The notes beneath the pieces were generated by a model, which did not search any database, was not told where the DNA came from, and saw nothing but the letters and a program-made list of their open reading frames with translations. Shown here piece after piece: positions 1 to 8,443 of a stretch of 64,000 nucleotides of DNA. The translations under genes were made by a program, and so were the position numbers. Each line of letters opens with the position of its first letter. Positions within the stretch are counted from its first letter, which is position 1. The stretch comes from Luteimonas sp. JM171. Lineage in GTDB: Bacteria > Pseudomonadota > Gammaproteobacteria > Xanthomonadales > Xanthomonadaceae. The stretch lies in NCBI RefSeq assembly GCF_001717465.1, contig NZ_CP017074.1, positions 2,260,873 through 2,324,872 of the forward strand, in the 5' to 3' direction.

Positions 1-673
1 CGATCACCGGGGTGAAGCTGGGTCCCTCGGTGCCAAGGCGCGCGTCCACGGCGGCCTGCAGCTCCAGCAGCGCCTCCCGGCAGTCGGGCACGTCGGTCAT
101 CAACTGCATATAGAAGCCGTGCGGCGTGTCGCGCCGCGCTGCTTCCAGGTCTTCCAGGCCAGGCTGTTCGCTGCCTGCCTCCTCGGGGCCGCGCGCATGG
201 GCGGCCTCGAAGTCGCCAAGGCCATAGCGGCCCTGCGTTGCCTGGGTGATCGGCACCGCGCGGATCCACTGGACGGCGTTGGCGAGCAGCCAGCCGAAGT
301 TGCCGATGCGTTCCTCATGGTCGGCGTCCCGGTCCTGCGGGTGCACCTGGTCCCAGTGCTGGTTGCACAGGCCGGCAAGGGCACGGAAGCCGCGCGCAAG
401 CCCGGGAAAGCCATGCAGCCGTGCATTGGCCTCCGTCAGCCACGCGCCGACGCGCAGGTCCTTGGTGCGGGTGCGCAGCAGCTCCTCGCAGAGCGCCGCG
501 GCGGTGGCCCAGTCGGCGTACTTGATGTCGGTGACCCACTCGCCCTGGTCGAGGGTGGGGTCGTCGGCGCGACGGGCTTCCTGGATCGCGTCGAATTCGG
601 TGGAGAACGACATGTCCTCGCCCGCGGGGAGGTCGTCGGAAATCGGGGCCAGCAGGTCATCCAGTTCCAGCAT
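1..673 (-). CDS. tssA: Type VI secretion protein TssA (ImpA family), 5' part only
   Basis: The first 224 codons are present and the gene runs off the left edge. The protein opens MLELDDLLAPISDDLPAGED, followed by EFDAIQEARRADDPTLDQGEW and a W-rich helical segment (DWATAAALCEELLRTRTKDL, then LRVGAWLTEANARL), which is the pattern of the ImpA N-terminal domain shared by TssA proteins. TssA is the cytoplasmic cap that organises baseplate assembly and priming of the T6SS tail. The start at 673 is the natural family start. The C-terminal oligomerisation domain, which separates TssA subclasses, is outside the window. The other T6SS genes here lie 6 kb or more to the right, beyond unrelated genes. 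Confidence 0.85.
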   Translation of the reverse strand, partial: MLELDDLLAPISDDLPAGEDMSFSTEFDAIQEARRADDPTLDQGEWVTDIKYADWATAAALCEELLRTRTKDLRVGAWLTEANARLHGFPGLARGFRALAGLCNQHWDQVHPQDRDADHEERIGNFGWLLANAVQWIRAVPITQATQGRYGLGDFEAAHARGPEEAGSEQPGLEDLEAARRDTPHGFYMQLMTDVPDCREALLELQAAVDARLGTEGPSFTPVI

Positions 674-733
674 GGCAGGCGCTCGGTTGTCGGATTGGGG
701 AACGAATCTTACACAGCTGCACCGCAGCCGGGC

Positions 734-2560
734 CTACAGCACCAGGCCGCCGGCCTCGCGGTGCAGCGCGCGCAGCCGTTCCCCAAGCACTTGCAGATTG
801 GCCTCACCGCCTTCCAGCGCGGCGCGGCGCTGCGGTGAAAGCCATTGCCGGGCCATCTCGTGCAGGCGGCCGGCATCCTGCCGGATGCGCTCCACGCGCG
901 CCGTCGCGGCAAGGCGCAGCTGCTGGCGCTCATCCTGCTGCGGCACACCGTAGCCGGCCCCCTGCAGCAGCATGGCGGGCCGGGTCAGCGCACCTTCGCG
1001 CTCCAGCAGTGCGCGCACTTCCACCAAGCCGTCGAGCCCGTCTGGGTGGCTGGTGTCGAGGAAGCGGCGTTTCAGTTCGTCGCGCGCCAGCAGCTCCTGC
1101 CGGCGCAGGGCCGCCTGTTCCAGCACCAGCAGCGCGGCGGCTGCGCGCAGGTCCGCATGGTGCAGCCAGCCGGTGCGCTCGGCCGCCGGGAGCGCGAGCC
1201 ACGCCTTGGCTCCCGCGAATGGCAGGTCCAGCACCTCGCGCGCTGTCTCATACAGCGACTCGTAGTGCGCATCCATCGGTTCGAAGCGGTAACCAAGCCG
1301 GATCGCTTCCGGGCCTTCCGCGGGTACGTCCGCTTCAAGCACCGCCTGCCTGCGCACGCGCCGGAGCAGCCCGGTGGGCGTGATGCTGGAAAGGTCCGCA
1401 TCGGCCAGGCGGGGGACGCCGTCATGCAGCAGCTTGAACGTCTCCACCGCGCAGTTGTTGCTGATGAAGCGGTAGTTGCCGTCATAGCCCCAGTGCACCC
1501 GCGCGGCGCGCTGCAGCAGGCCGGTGATTTCGTCCCTTGAGAGCCGCAGCGGCAGCGACACCAGTGCGCGCAGTTCCACGCGCGTGTATTCCTCCACCAC
1601 CTGGTCAAGCGGCAACACGAACAGCCGCGAGGGGTACGTGCCGGTCAGGCCGCCCCAGCTGGAGATCTGCACGTCGCCGACGAAGGCGCGGAAGGACAGC
1701 ACGCGATGGTGGTCGAGGTCCAGGCGGCAGTCGGGCCCAGGCTGCCGGCCCGGCGCGCAGACCACCAGCCGCAGCATGCTGTGGCCCCAGCGGCTCATGA
1801 CGCGTTCGTTGCCTTCCGCCAGCAGGTAATCAACCTGGTAGATCCGCGCGGGATCGAGCTCCAGCAGCGCATCGCCGGTATCGGCACCCGGATCGAGGAA
1901 CGGCAGCCCGGGCGCGCACTCGGCGCGCGGCGCCCGGTGCTGGAAGTGGACCTCGAAATAGTGGGCCAGGGCCGGCCGCCGGCAGGCGTATTCGGGATCC
2001 AGCAGCCAGTGCTCCAGGTTCACCGCCACGAACTCGGCCGGATCATGGAGTTCGTACCGGTCGGGGCTGCGGTCGGTGAACGCGTTCTCCTTTAGCCGGG
2101 GCAACACCCGGAACGGGCGGACCTGCCAGCCGGCCAGGTCGAGCAGCCGCGGATCACGCGACAACCCGCCTGCCGGGCTGCGGTCGTGCACGTGCGCCAG
2201 TTCATGGAGCAGCGCCACCAGGGCCGGGTGGGGCGGGTCGCCGTCCCCTGCCGGCCGGGCCATCCAGTCGTCAAGCAGGCGCCGCTGGAGCCTGACGCCG
2301 CGGGATGTCGTGCGGCCGTGCACCGCCTGCGGCAGGTCTTGGTCCCAGCGGACGCGGACGGTTGGCCCCAGGGAGCGGATCCAGGCGGGAGGCAGCAGCG
2401 ACAACGCTTCCAGGGCAAGTGCGTCCGCGGCGTCGTGTGCGGGCGGATCCAGCCCGCCCTGGTCGAACTCGAGGACAGGCGCTGCCCGCAGGCCGGGAAT
2501 GAAGGCCAGCAGCAGCGCAAGCAGGAGGGCTGCCGGCCGCCGCGGCCGGCGCGCGGTCAC
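734..2560 (-). CDS. DUF4105 (Lnb N-terminal domain-like) periplasmic protein with an N-terminal zincin motif
   Basis: A 608-residue exported protein with a signal peptide (Leu-rich core at residues 11-25, cleavage likely near AA27). Residues about 240-385 match the DUF4105/Lnb_N family, with conserved RWGHSMLRL (His260) and SNNCAVETF (Cys370). Upstream is HELAH at 119-123 with a possible third ligand in DPAEFVAVNLE (Glu176), a zinc-metalloprotease-like signature. The C-terminal 200 residues are helical and Arg/Ala-rich. Its start overlaps the DUF2388 stop by ATGA, so the two are cotranscribed. This pairing is also known from pseudomonads. Family function is not established; a hydrolase of the cell envelope is an inference from the His/Cys and HExxH motifs. 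Confidence 0.8.
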   Translation of the reverse strand: MTARRPRRPAALLLALLLAFIPGLRAAPVLEFDQGGLDPPAHDAADALALEALSLLPPAWIRSLGPTVRVRWDQDLPQAVHGRTTSRGVRLQRRLLDDWMARPAGDGDPPHPALVALLHELAHVHDRSPAGGLSRDPRLLDLAGWQVRPFRVLPRLKENAFTDRSPDRYELHDPAEFVAVNLEHWLLDPEYACRRPALAHYFEVHFQHRAPRAECAPGLPFLDPGADTGDALLELDPARIYQVDYLLAEGNERVMSRWGHSMLRLVVCAPGRQPGPDCRLDLDHHRVLSFRAFVGDVQISSWGGLTGTYPSRLFVLPLDQVVEEYTRVELRALVSLPLRLSRDEITGLLQRAARVHWGYDGNYRFISNNCAVETFKLLHDGVPRLADADLSSITPTGLLRRVRRQAVLEADVPAEGPEAIRLGYRFEPMDAHYESLYETAREVLDLPFAGAKAWLALPAAERTGWLHHADLRAAAALLVLEQAALRRQELLARDELKRRFLDTSHPDGLDGLVEVRALLEREGALTRPAMLLQGAGYGVPQQDERQQLRLAATARVERIRQDAGRLHEMARQWLSPQRRAALEGGEANLQVLGERLRALHREAGGLVL

Positions 2561-2877
2561 AGCGCCAGGATCGCCCGGGCGAGCGCCATGTCGCTGGCCT
2601 GGCGAACCGCGGCGTCGCTGCTGGTCTCGCGCAGGTGGCGCAGCGCGGCTTCAAGCCGGGCGCCGCGGATCCGGCCGTCGCTGGCAACGAACCCGGCTGC
2701 ATCCTCGCGCGCCTGCAGCACCACCTTGTCATTGCCGGATGTCGACCCCGACGTCGCCCCGGTCGACGCCGAAGACCCGCCGGCGGCGGAGCCAGCCGTG
2801 GTCCCGGCAAAGCTGCTCGCCAGGGTCGGGCCGGTGGCGAGGATGAACAGGGCGCAGAAAAGGGTCGATCGCAGCAT
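2557..2877 (-). CDS. DUF2388 domain-containing small exported protein
   Basis: A 106-residue protein with a signal peptide (MLRSTLFCALFILATGPTLA) and a Gly/Ser/Thr-rich linker. The rest is the DUF2388 pattern: DKVVLQAREDAAGFVASDG, then RIRGARLEAALRHLR. Members are short periplasmic proteins of unknown function. The gene is first in a two-gene unit with the DUF4105 gene (ATGA overlap at 2557-2560). The region 2878-3025 separates it from the divergent zinc-finger gene and must carry its promoter. Confidence 0.8.
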   Translation of the reverse strand: MLRSTLFCALFILATGPTLASSFAGTTAGSAAGGSSASTGATSGSTSGNDKVVLQAREDAAGFVASDGRIRGARLEAALRHLRETSSDAAVRQASDMALARAILAL

Positions 2878-2976
2878 GACGGTCGGGCAGATGGAGCCTG
2901 GGGACAGGAAGGAAGCCTAACCGATCCGGATGGCCGGGACTTGTCCGGGGGCCAATCCGACCCGATATTGAGGGAT

Positions 2977-2996
2977 GGCGCGGCCTGTGCCGCGCC
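2977..2996 (+). other. Leader hairpin upstream of the DksA-type gene
   Basis: A perfect 8-bp stem (GGCGCGGC / GCCGCGCC) with a CTGT loop lies 29 bp before the zinc-finger start and is followed, 10 nt later, by TTTTT at 3007-3011. It could be a weak attenuator or a terminator of an upstream transcript, or simply leader structure. There is no direct U-tract after the stem. Confidence 0.4.
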
Positions 2997-3025
2997 GATT
3001 CCCGGCTTTTTATGGAGGCAGAGCA

Positions 3026-3292
3026 ATGGCAACCGGTTGGGCGGGCGACGGTGCGGTCCAGGACCAGATCGACGCCACGGTGGAAGACGGCATCAAGCGC
3101 GCGCGCAGCCGGCTCCGGCAGGGGCCCGGGCTGACACACTGCGAGGAATGCGATGCCCCGATCCCGGAGGCGCGCCGCGAGGCGGTGCCGGGGGTCCGCC
3201 TGTGCGTGGCCTGCCAGGAAGAACAGGACGCCGAGGAACAGGCGCAGAGCGGCTACAACCGTCGCGGCAGCAAGGACAGCCAGCTCCGCTAG
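3026..3292 (+). CDS. DksA/TraR C4-type zinc finger protein (YbiI-like)
   Basis: An 88-residue protein that starts MATGWAGDGAVQDQIDATVE, with a good ribosome site (GGAGG at 3014-3018, 7 nt spacing). The C-terminal half has the DksA/TraR zinc finger: CEECDAPIPEARREAVPGV then CVACQ, four cysteines with the conserved Ile-Pro and Arg-Arg between them. It lacks the long coiled coil of DksA, so it resembles the short YbiI/TraR-type proteins that may bind the RNA polymerase secondary channel. Target genes are unknown. An in-frame upstream Met at 2975 exists but lacks a ribosome site. Confidence 0.85.
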   Translation: MATGWAGDGAVQDQIDATVEDGIKRARSRLRQGPGLTHCEECDAPIPEARREAVPGVRLCVACQEEQDAEEQAQSGYNRRGSKDSQLR

Positions 3293-3310
3293 TTCCCCGC
3301 GCCAGCGCGG

Positions 3311-4684
3311 CTACTCCGCCTTGCGCCACTCGGGGTTGGCGAAGTACTTGCGGGTCTCGTTGGCCACCACGCCCGAAAGCAGCAGCAGGCCGATCAGGTT
3401 GGGCAGGGCCATCAGGCCGTTGGCGATGTCGGAAAAGGTCCACACCATCTCCAGCGACAGCACCGCGCCCACGTACACCACCAGCGAGAATGCGACCCGG
3501 TACGGCAGCACCCCGCGCCGGCCAACCAGCATCTCGATGCAGCGCTCGCCGTAGTAGCACCAGCCCAGCAGGGTGGTGAAGGAAAACACCAGCACACCGA
3601 GCGCCACCATCACGTTGCCCCAGCCGCCGCCGACCGCCTGCTCCACGGCCCAGGCCGTCATCGGTGCCCCGGCCAGGCCTTCCTGCATCCAGGCGCCGGT
3701 GACGATGATGGTCAGCGCGGTCAGGGTGACCATGATGAGGGTGTCGATGAAGGTCTGCGTCATCGACACCATGGCCTGGCGAACCGGCTGGTCGGTGATC
3801 GCCGACGCCGCGGCGATCGCGCCGGTGCCCAGTCCGGACTCGTTGGAGAAGATGCCGCGCGCCACGCCCATCTGCACCGCCAGGATCACCGCCGATCCGG
3901 CGAACCCGCCCGCGGCCGAGGTGCCGCTGAAGGCGTCGGTGAACACCATTGCCAGCGCTGCCGGCAGCCGTTCGGCGAACACCACCAGAACCAGCAGGTT
4001 GGCCAGGATGAACAGCACGCACATCAGCGGCACCACGCCCGCGGCAAAGCGCGCGATGCTCTTGATGCCGCCCAGGATCACGGCGGCCGCACACACAGCC
4101 AGCACCAGTCCGCTCCAGGCCGGGGAGATGTCCCAGGTGGCCTCAAGCTGGCCGGCCGCGGTGTTGGCCTGGACCATGTTGCCGATGCCGAACGCGGCGA
4201 TCGCCCCGAACAGCGCAAAGGCCACGCCCAGGGCCTTGCCCCAGCGCCCGCCAACGCCGTTGGTCAGGTAGTACATCGGCCCGCCGCTCTGCTCGCCCTT
4301 GGCGTCCACCTGCCGGTACTTCACGCCCAGCAGGCCTTCCGAGTACTTGGTGGCCATGCCCACCAGGCCGGTGATCCACATCCAGAACAGGGCCCCCGGG
4401 CCGCCGATGCCAATCGCCGTGGCCACGCCGGCGATATTGCCAACGCCGATGGTGGCTGCCAGCGCGGTGGCCAGCGCCTGGTAGTGCGAGACGTCGCCCG
4501 TGCAGCTGGTTGCTTCCTTGCGCCGCACCAGCGCCAGCCACAGCGCGTGGCCCAGCACCCTGAACTGCAGCCCGCCCAGCCGCACCGTGAGGTACAGGCC
4601 GGTGAGCAGCAGCAGCGGGATGAGGAGGAACGGCCCCCAGACGAAGGCGCTGATCTGGTCGAGGGTGGCTTGCAGCTGCTCCAT
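3311..4684 (-). CDS. AGCS-family alanine/glycine:sodium symporter
   Basis: A 457-residue inner-membrane protein with about 10-11 hydrophobic segments. Family marks are GPFLLIPLLLLTGLYLTVRL near the N terminus, GVGNIAGVATAIGIGGPGA, FWMWITGLVGMATKYSEGLL, GGPMYYLTNG, and FSNESGLGTGAIAAASA. These are the AGCS (AlsT/DagA) sodium:amino acid symporter signatures. The likely substrate is D/L-alanine or glycine, though family members differ and the sequence does not decide this. It is monocistronic: the creatininase-family gene ends 95 bp upstream, and the zinc-finger gene converges 18 bp downstream. Confidence 0.92.
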   Translation of the reverse strand: MEQLQATLDQISAFVWGPFLLIPLLLLTGLYLTVRLGGLQFRVLGHALWLALVRRKEATSCTGDVSHYQALATALAATIGVGNIAGVATAIGIGGPGALFWMWITGLVGMATKYSEGLLGVKYRQVDAKGEQSGGPMYYLTNGVGGRWGKALGVAFALFGAIAAFGIGNMVQANTAAGQLEATWDISPAWSGLVLAVCAAAVILGGIKSIARFAAGVVPLMCVLFILANLLVLVVFAERLPAALAMVFTDAFSGTSAAGGFAGSAVILAVQMGVARGIFSNESGLGTGAIAAASAITDQPVRQAMVSMTQTFIDTLIMVTLTALTIIVTGAWMQEGLAGAPMTAWAVEQAVGGGWGNVMVALGVLVFSFTTLLGWCYYGERCIEMLVGRRGVLPYRVAFSLVVYVGAVLSLEMVWTFSDIANGLMALPNLIGLLLLSGVVANETRKYFANPEWRKAE

Positions 4685-4779
4685 CGGCGTGGTTCCCCTT
4701 GGGTCTGGTGCCGGCCGCGCGGTGGCGGCGAAGGGGGCACCTTAACAATGCCGGCGGGGCCGTGTATCCCCCGGAAGGC

Positions 4780-5523
4780 CTAGCGGGTGGCCAGAAATGC
4801 CTCGTAGTCCTCGATCGTGTCTTCCACGCTGGCCTCGAACAGTCGGGTTCCGGCTTCCACGCTGGCCAGCGACGGATCGGAGCCGATGCGTCCGTCCGGG
4901 AAGCGGCGCCGATAGTCGAAGGCATCCGCAATCGGCCCCTTCGGCGCGATCTTCGGCTCCAGGTCCATCGGCTGGGCGCGATCCGGGTAGGCGTGCCAGG
5001 TCAGGGAGATCTCCGAGGGCGTGGCATGGCTGCCTTCGCTTTCACCGAACAGCTCCTGCGACAGCGCCCCGACCCGCTTGCCAGCGAACCAGTTGGCGAT
5101 CTTCAGCCGGGGCCCGGGGCCTTCCACGCCCGAGAAGCTGGCCTCGGCGTTGTACTGCGCGAACGCTGCCTGCACCGTGGCGACGTTGCCGCCGTGGCCG
5201 TTGAGGAAATAGATCTCGCGGAAGCCGTGCCGCGCGAGCGACTGCACCACGTCGCGCACCACGGCGATCAGGGTGTCCGGACGCAGGGAAATGGTACCCG
5301 GGAATCCCAGGTGGTGCTGGGCCATGCCGATGGAGATGGTTGGTGCCACGAGCGCGTCGATGCGTTCCGCGGCGGCTTCGGCCACCACTTCCGGGCAGAT
5401 CGCATCGGTGCCGAGCAGGCCGTTGGGTCCGTGTTGTTCGGTGGAGCCGATGGGAACGATGATGCCGGTGGACTTGGCCAGGCGGGCCTCGACTTCGGGC
5501 CAGGTACAGAGCTGGAGGCGCAT
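4780..5523 (-). CDS. Creatininase-family amidohydrolase
   Basis: A 247-residue protein of the creatininase/FAPy-deformylase family. The metal-binding stretch is IIVPIGSTEQHGPNGLLGTD (Glu, His and Asp ligands), and the second family mark is YFLNGHGGN. Members include creatinine amidohydrolase, mycofactocin protein MftE and ArfB-type riboflavin enzymes. The neighbours do not indicate a substrate, so only the family is assigned. The start at 5523 (MRLQLCTWPEVE) is preferred because AAGGTGA lies 5 nt upstream. An in-frame Met at 5550 is also possible. The next gene, across 142 bp, is divergent. Confidence 0.85.
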   Translation of the reverse strand: MRLQLCTWPEVEARLAKSTGIIVPIGSTEQHGPNGLLGTDAICPEVVAEAAAERIDALVAPTISIGMAQHHLGFPGTISLRPDTLIAVVRDVVQSLARHGFREIYFLNGHGGNVATVQAAFAQYNAEASFSGVEGPGPRLKIANWFAGKRVGALSQELFGESEGSHATPSEISLTWHAYPDRAQPMDLEPKIAPKGPIADAFDYRRRFPDGRIGSDPSLASVEAGTRLFEASVEDTIEDYEAFLATR

Positions 5524-5665
5524 GCGATCACCTTGGAAAGGGAAAGTCATCCAGCTTATCCGCCCGTTCGCCGGGGGTGCAAAAGCGGGCCGGTCCAGGC
5601 GATGCCGGCTCGCGGCCGCTGCTGTTAATCTGGCGCGCTTACGGAGGCAGGTGCGGCGCGCGACG

Positions 5666-6478
5666 ATGGCTGGAGAACAGGGCAAGCCAACCGGGCTGGG
5701 CACGCGCCTGGCGCTGATGCTCGGGCTGGCGCGCGACGCCAGCGGCCAGCGGCTGGTGAAGCCGTTCGTGCGTCGCTACGGCCGCTACACCTCGCTGCAG
5801 TTCAGCCGCAAGCAGACCCAGAGCCGCATGCTTACCGGCGACCCCGACGTCCTGCTGATCGATTACACCCGCACCATGATGGCGGCGCTGCTGCTGCAGC
5901 CCGATCCGCGCTGCATCGGCATGGTTGGCCTGGGGGGCGGTTCGCAGGCCAAGTTCTGCCATCGGCACCTGCCCCGGGCGCGGATCGAGGTGGTGGAGAA
6001 CAACCCCGGCGTGATCGCGTTGCGCGGCGAGTTCGCCATCCCCGGGGATGACGAGCGGCTGCAGGTGCACCTGGACGATGGCGCGGCGTTCGTGCAGTCG
6101 CGCCCCGGGCGCTATGACCTGCTGCTGGTGGACGGCTACGACGAGCGGGGGATCCCGGCGGTCCTGTCCACCCAGGCGTTCTACGACGACTGCCGCGATG
6201 CGCTCGCTCCCGGCGGGGTGATGTCGGTGAACCTGTTCAGCACCGACGCCCAGGCGCACTTCGGGAAGATCCGGCAGAGCTTTGGCGACAGTGCGCTGAT
6301 GCTCGAGGAGCCGAAGATGAGCAACCGGGTGGCGTTCGCCTGGAGCGGCGACCCGGGCGGCCCGGGCCCGATTGACCCCGGAGCGGTGCTCGCGGCGCTG
6401 CCCGACGAGGCAGGCCGGCAGCTGGGCCCGGGATTCGCGCGCCTGGCGCAGGCGCTCGAGGAGGCAGGTCTGCGCTAG
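5666..6478 (+). CDS. Spermidine synthase-like aminopropyltransferase-fold protein
   Basis: A 270-residue Rossmann-fold protein. The nucleotide motif is GMVGLGGGSQAKFCHRHLP, followed by IEVVENNPGVIAL (acidic strand end), LDDGAAFV and YDLLLVDGYD, then STQAFYDDCRDALAPGGVMSVN. This is the spermidine synthase/PMT-2 layout, but GGGSQ replaces the usual GGGDG, so the polyamine substrate cannot be assumed. Many such stand-alone xanthomonad proteins have no proven reaction. ATG 5666 is used. A GTG at 5651, 3 nt after GGAGG, is an alternative. The stop is 3 bp from the stop of the convergent neighbour. Confidence 0.8.
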   Translation: MAGEQGKPTGLGTRLALMLGLARDASGQRLVKPFVRRYGRYTSLQFSRKQTQSRMLTGDPDVLLIDYTRTMMAALLLQPDPRCIGMVGLGGGSQAKFCHRHLPRARIEVVENNPGVIALRGEFAIPGDDERLQVHLDDGAAFVQSRPGRYDLLLVDGYDERGIPAVLSTQAFYDDCRDALAPGGVMSVNLFSTDAQAHFGKIRQSFGDSALMLEEPKMSNRVAFAWSGDPGGPGPIDPGAVLAALPDEAGRQLGPGFARLAQALEEAGLR

Positions 6479-6481
6479 CGG

Positions 6482-7243
6482 TCAGCGCGGCGGGCAGGCC
6501 GGGTCACGGCCGGCCCAGCGGGCGCAGATGCGGTCCCGGCAGTTGATCCCCTGCACGGTATTGGCGGCCGGGCAAGCCTGCAGCTCGCGCTGGGCCGGGG
6601 TGGCCGCGTCGGCGTCCGCGGACCCGGGCTGGGCCTGGCCGAGCGAGGCGAGCGCGGCATTGGTCTCGCTGTAGGTGCGCTCGTTTTCCGCGAGGATGCG
6701 CGCCACCAGGGAATCCATTGAGCTGGGCTCCGCGGCCGCCCCGCCGTCCTGGCGGATGATCCCGAGCAGGGTGGAAATCAGGTTGTTCCCGTCCTCCGCG
6801 CCCGCAGCGCCGCGCTGGACATCCACGGACGCGGCCGCCCGGGTGCCGCCCCTGCTGGCGGATGCTGCCGGCCGGGCGGGAACATTTGCAGGGGGTGGGC
6901 CTGCGCTGTCGGCGGTCGAGGTTTCCGGGGCCGGCCGGATCGCAGCCAGCGGATCGCCAGCCATTCCTGGCCGTGCGCTGGCTGCCGCCGCATCAACGAT
7001 GCGTGCGGGCCCTGCATGGGGCGCCCCGGCTGGCTCCGGCGCTTGCACGGCGGGGGTGGATTGGCCGACAGTCTGCGCCCCGCCATCGCGCCACGTACCG
7101 GCTTCACCCGACGTCCGCAGGCGGGCGATGGACACAAGGACGAGGACGATGACAAGGATGCCAGCTGCCAGCAGGAGCCAGCGCGCGCGGTTGCCGCGCA
7201 GGGCAGGGGCCGCTTCGGCCGCCGCCGGCCTGCGGTTCTCCAT
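6482..7243 (-). CDS. Single-pass membrane-anchored protein with a Cys-containing tail, T6SS-linked, unknown function
   Basis: A 253-residue protein with no family I recognise. Residues 20-40 form one transmembrane helix (WLLLAAGILVIVLVLVSIA). Then follows a long Ala/Pro-rich periplasmic linker, a helical segment (NNLISTLLGIIRQDG, MDSLVARILAENERTYSET) and a C-terminal tail with four cysteines (CPAANTVQGINCRDRIC...CP). It is transcribed away from the TagX-like gene across a 201-bp shared upstream region. ATG 7243 is used. A TTG about 85 nt upstream, preceded by GGGA, is an alternative. Involvement in the T6SS is inferred from position only. Confidence 0.65.
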   Translation of the reverse strand: MENRRPAAAEAAPALRGNRARWLLLAAGILVIVLVLVSIARLRTSGEAGTWRDGGAQTVGQSTPAVQAPEPAGAPHAGPARIVDAAAASARPGMAGDPLAAIRPAPETSTADSAGPPPANVPARPAASASRGGTRAAASVDVQRGAAGAEDGNNLISTLLGIIRQDGGAAAEPSSMDSLVARILAENERTYSETNAALASLGQAQPGSADADAATPAQRELQACPAANTVQGINCRDRICARWAGRDPACPPR

Positions 7244-7444
7244 GTCGGCGAGGATCCGGCTTGATGGCCGGGATGAGGCTGCGCCGCCGGCGCTTCCAGC
7301 AACCAGGCTGGGTCGGTTCGGTCCGTCGATATTCAAGTGCAATCCCGCTCTTGACCGGCGTGCGCCGGAGGAAGTCCTTTCGCGCATTCTAGCCGGGGGC
7401 AGGGGGGCGTCAACGCCGGCGCCGCGCGCCGCGGGGGGTCGCCG

Positions 7445-8305
7445 ATGATCTGGGCCTGGGTGGGCCTGGGCTTTGTTGCCGCATGCGTGGTGACCTGGCT
7501 GCTGGTGTTTCCGGAAGCGCGCGGGCGACTGGCCGGCCGGATCGCAAAAGCCTTTGCGGATATGTCGGGGTGGGCCGCCCGCAGCGGCAGCCGGCTCGCG
7601 CGCGGCGCCGGGAGCCCGGCACGGCGCCTGCGGTCGGGCGGGGAGGGCCTGCTGGCAGCGCTGCGCCGGCATCGGGTGGTGCTGGCCATCGCGCTGCTGC
7701 TGGTGTGCGTGCCGCCCCTGGTGATCCTGGGCTTGCGCCAGAAGGTGGTGCTGGAGCGCTTCGAAGGCCAGGACCTGGCCGTCTCGCGTTCCACCATCGC
7801 AGTGCTGTTGCGCGGCGAGCGTCTGGTCCCGCCGCCACCGCCTCCGCCGGACGTCTTCACCAGCGCCGAGGTGCGCCGGGTCATGCCCGCCATCGTGACC
7901 GCTGACCGCCGCTGGGAGCGGATCGACCCCGACCTGCAGCAGCGGGTGCTGGCGATCTACCAGGTGATGGCGCAGGAGCACGGCATCCGCATGGTGCTGG
8001 TGGAGGGCTACCGCAGCCCGGAGCGCCAGGCGGAGTTGTTCCGCGAGGGGCGGGCCACGCAGGCGGCGGCGGGGCAGAGCTGCCACCAGTACGGGCTGGC
8101 CCTGGACAGCGCGCCCATGCGCGAGGGCAAGTTGCAGTGGGACATGCAGGACGAGTGGACGCGCAACGCCTATTTCCTGTACGGCGAACTGGCCCAGGCC
8201 GCCGGGCTGGTGTGGGGCGGGAACTGGCGGATGGGTGATTTCGTGCACGTGGAGATGGGGGCGCAGTGCCGGGCAGCGAGACGGGCGCGCGCGCAGGGCG
8301 GGTGA
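7445..8305 (+). CDS. tagX: Membrane-anchored M15 peptidase, TagX-like (T6SS peptidoglycan hydrolase)
   Basis: A 286-residue protein with two hydrophobic segments (residues 4-21 and 78-97), a Pro-rich linker (PPPPPPP) and a C-terminal M15 peptidase domain. Zinc and catalytic signatures are EGYRSPERQAELF, CHQYGLALDSAP (His and Asp ligands, residues 212-220) and GDFVHVEM (final His, residues 266-270). M15C enzymes cleave peptidoglycan peptides. In Acinetobacter the M15 protein TagX is an L,D-endopeptidase that opens the cell wall for T6SS assembly. The gene is the first of a rightward run ending in tssM, tagF and an OmpA-like gene, which supports that role here. Exact bond specificity is not visible. 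Confidence 0.8.
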   Translation: MIWAWVGLGFVAACVVTWLLVFPEARGRLAGRIAKAFADMSGWAARSGSRLARGAGSPARRLRSGGEGLLAALRRHRVVLAIALLLVCVPPLVILGLRQKVVLERFEGQDLAVSRSTIAVLLRGERLVPPPPPPPDVFTSAEVRRVMPAIVTADRRWERIDPDLQQRVLAIYQVMAQEHGIRMVLVEGYRSPERQAELFREGRATQAAAGQSCHQYGLALDSAPMREGKLQWDMQDEWTRNAYFLYGELAQAAGLVWGGNWRMGDFVHVEMGAQCRAARRARAQGG

Positions 8306-8443
8306 AATCGGTCGCCGAGTCCTGCTATCTTTCCGGGCCGGCCACGCAAGGGGCCGGCGAAGGCACACAAGGGATGCCATGGATTGCGCGCTTCGGCGCG
8401 ACGCAGGGATGGCCGCACTGGCGGCCGGCGCAGGGAGTGGGTC

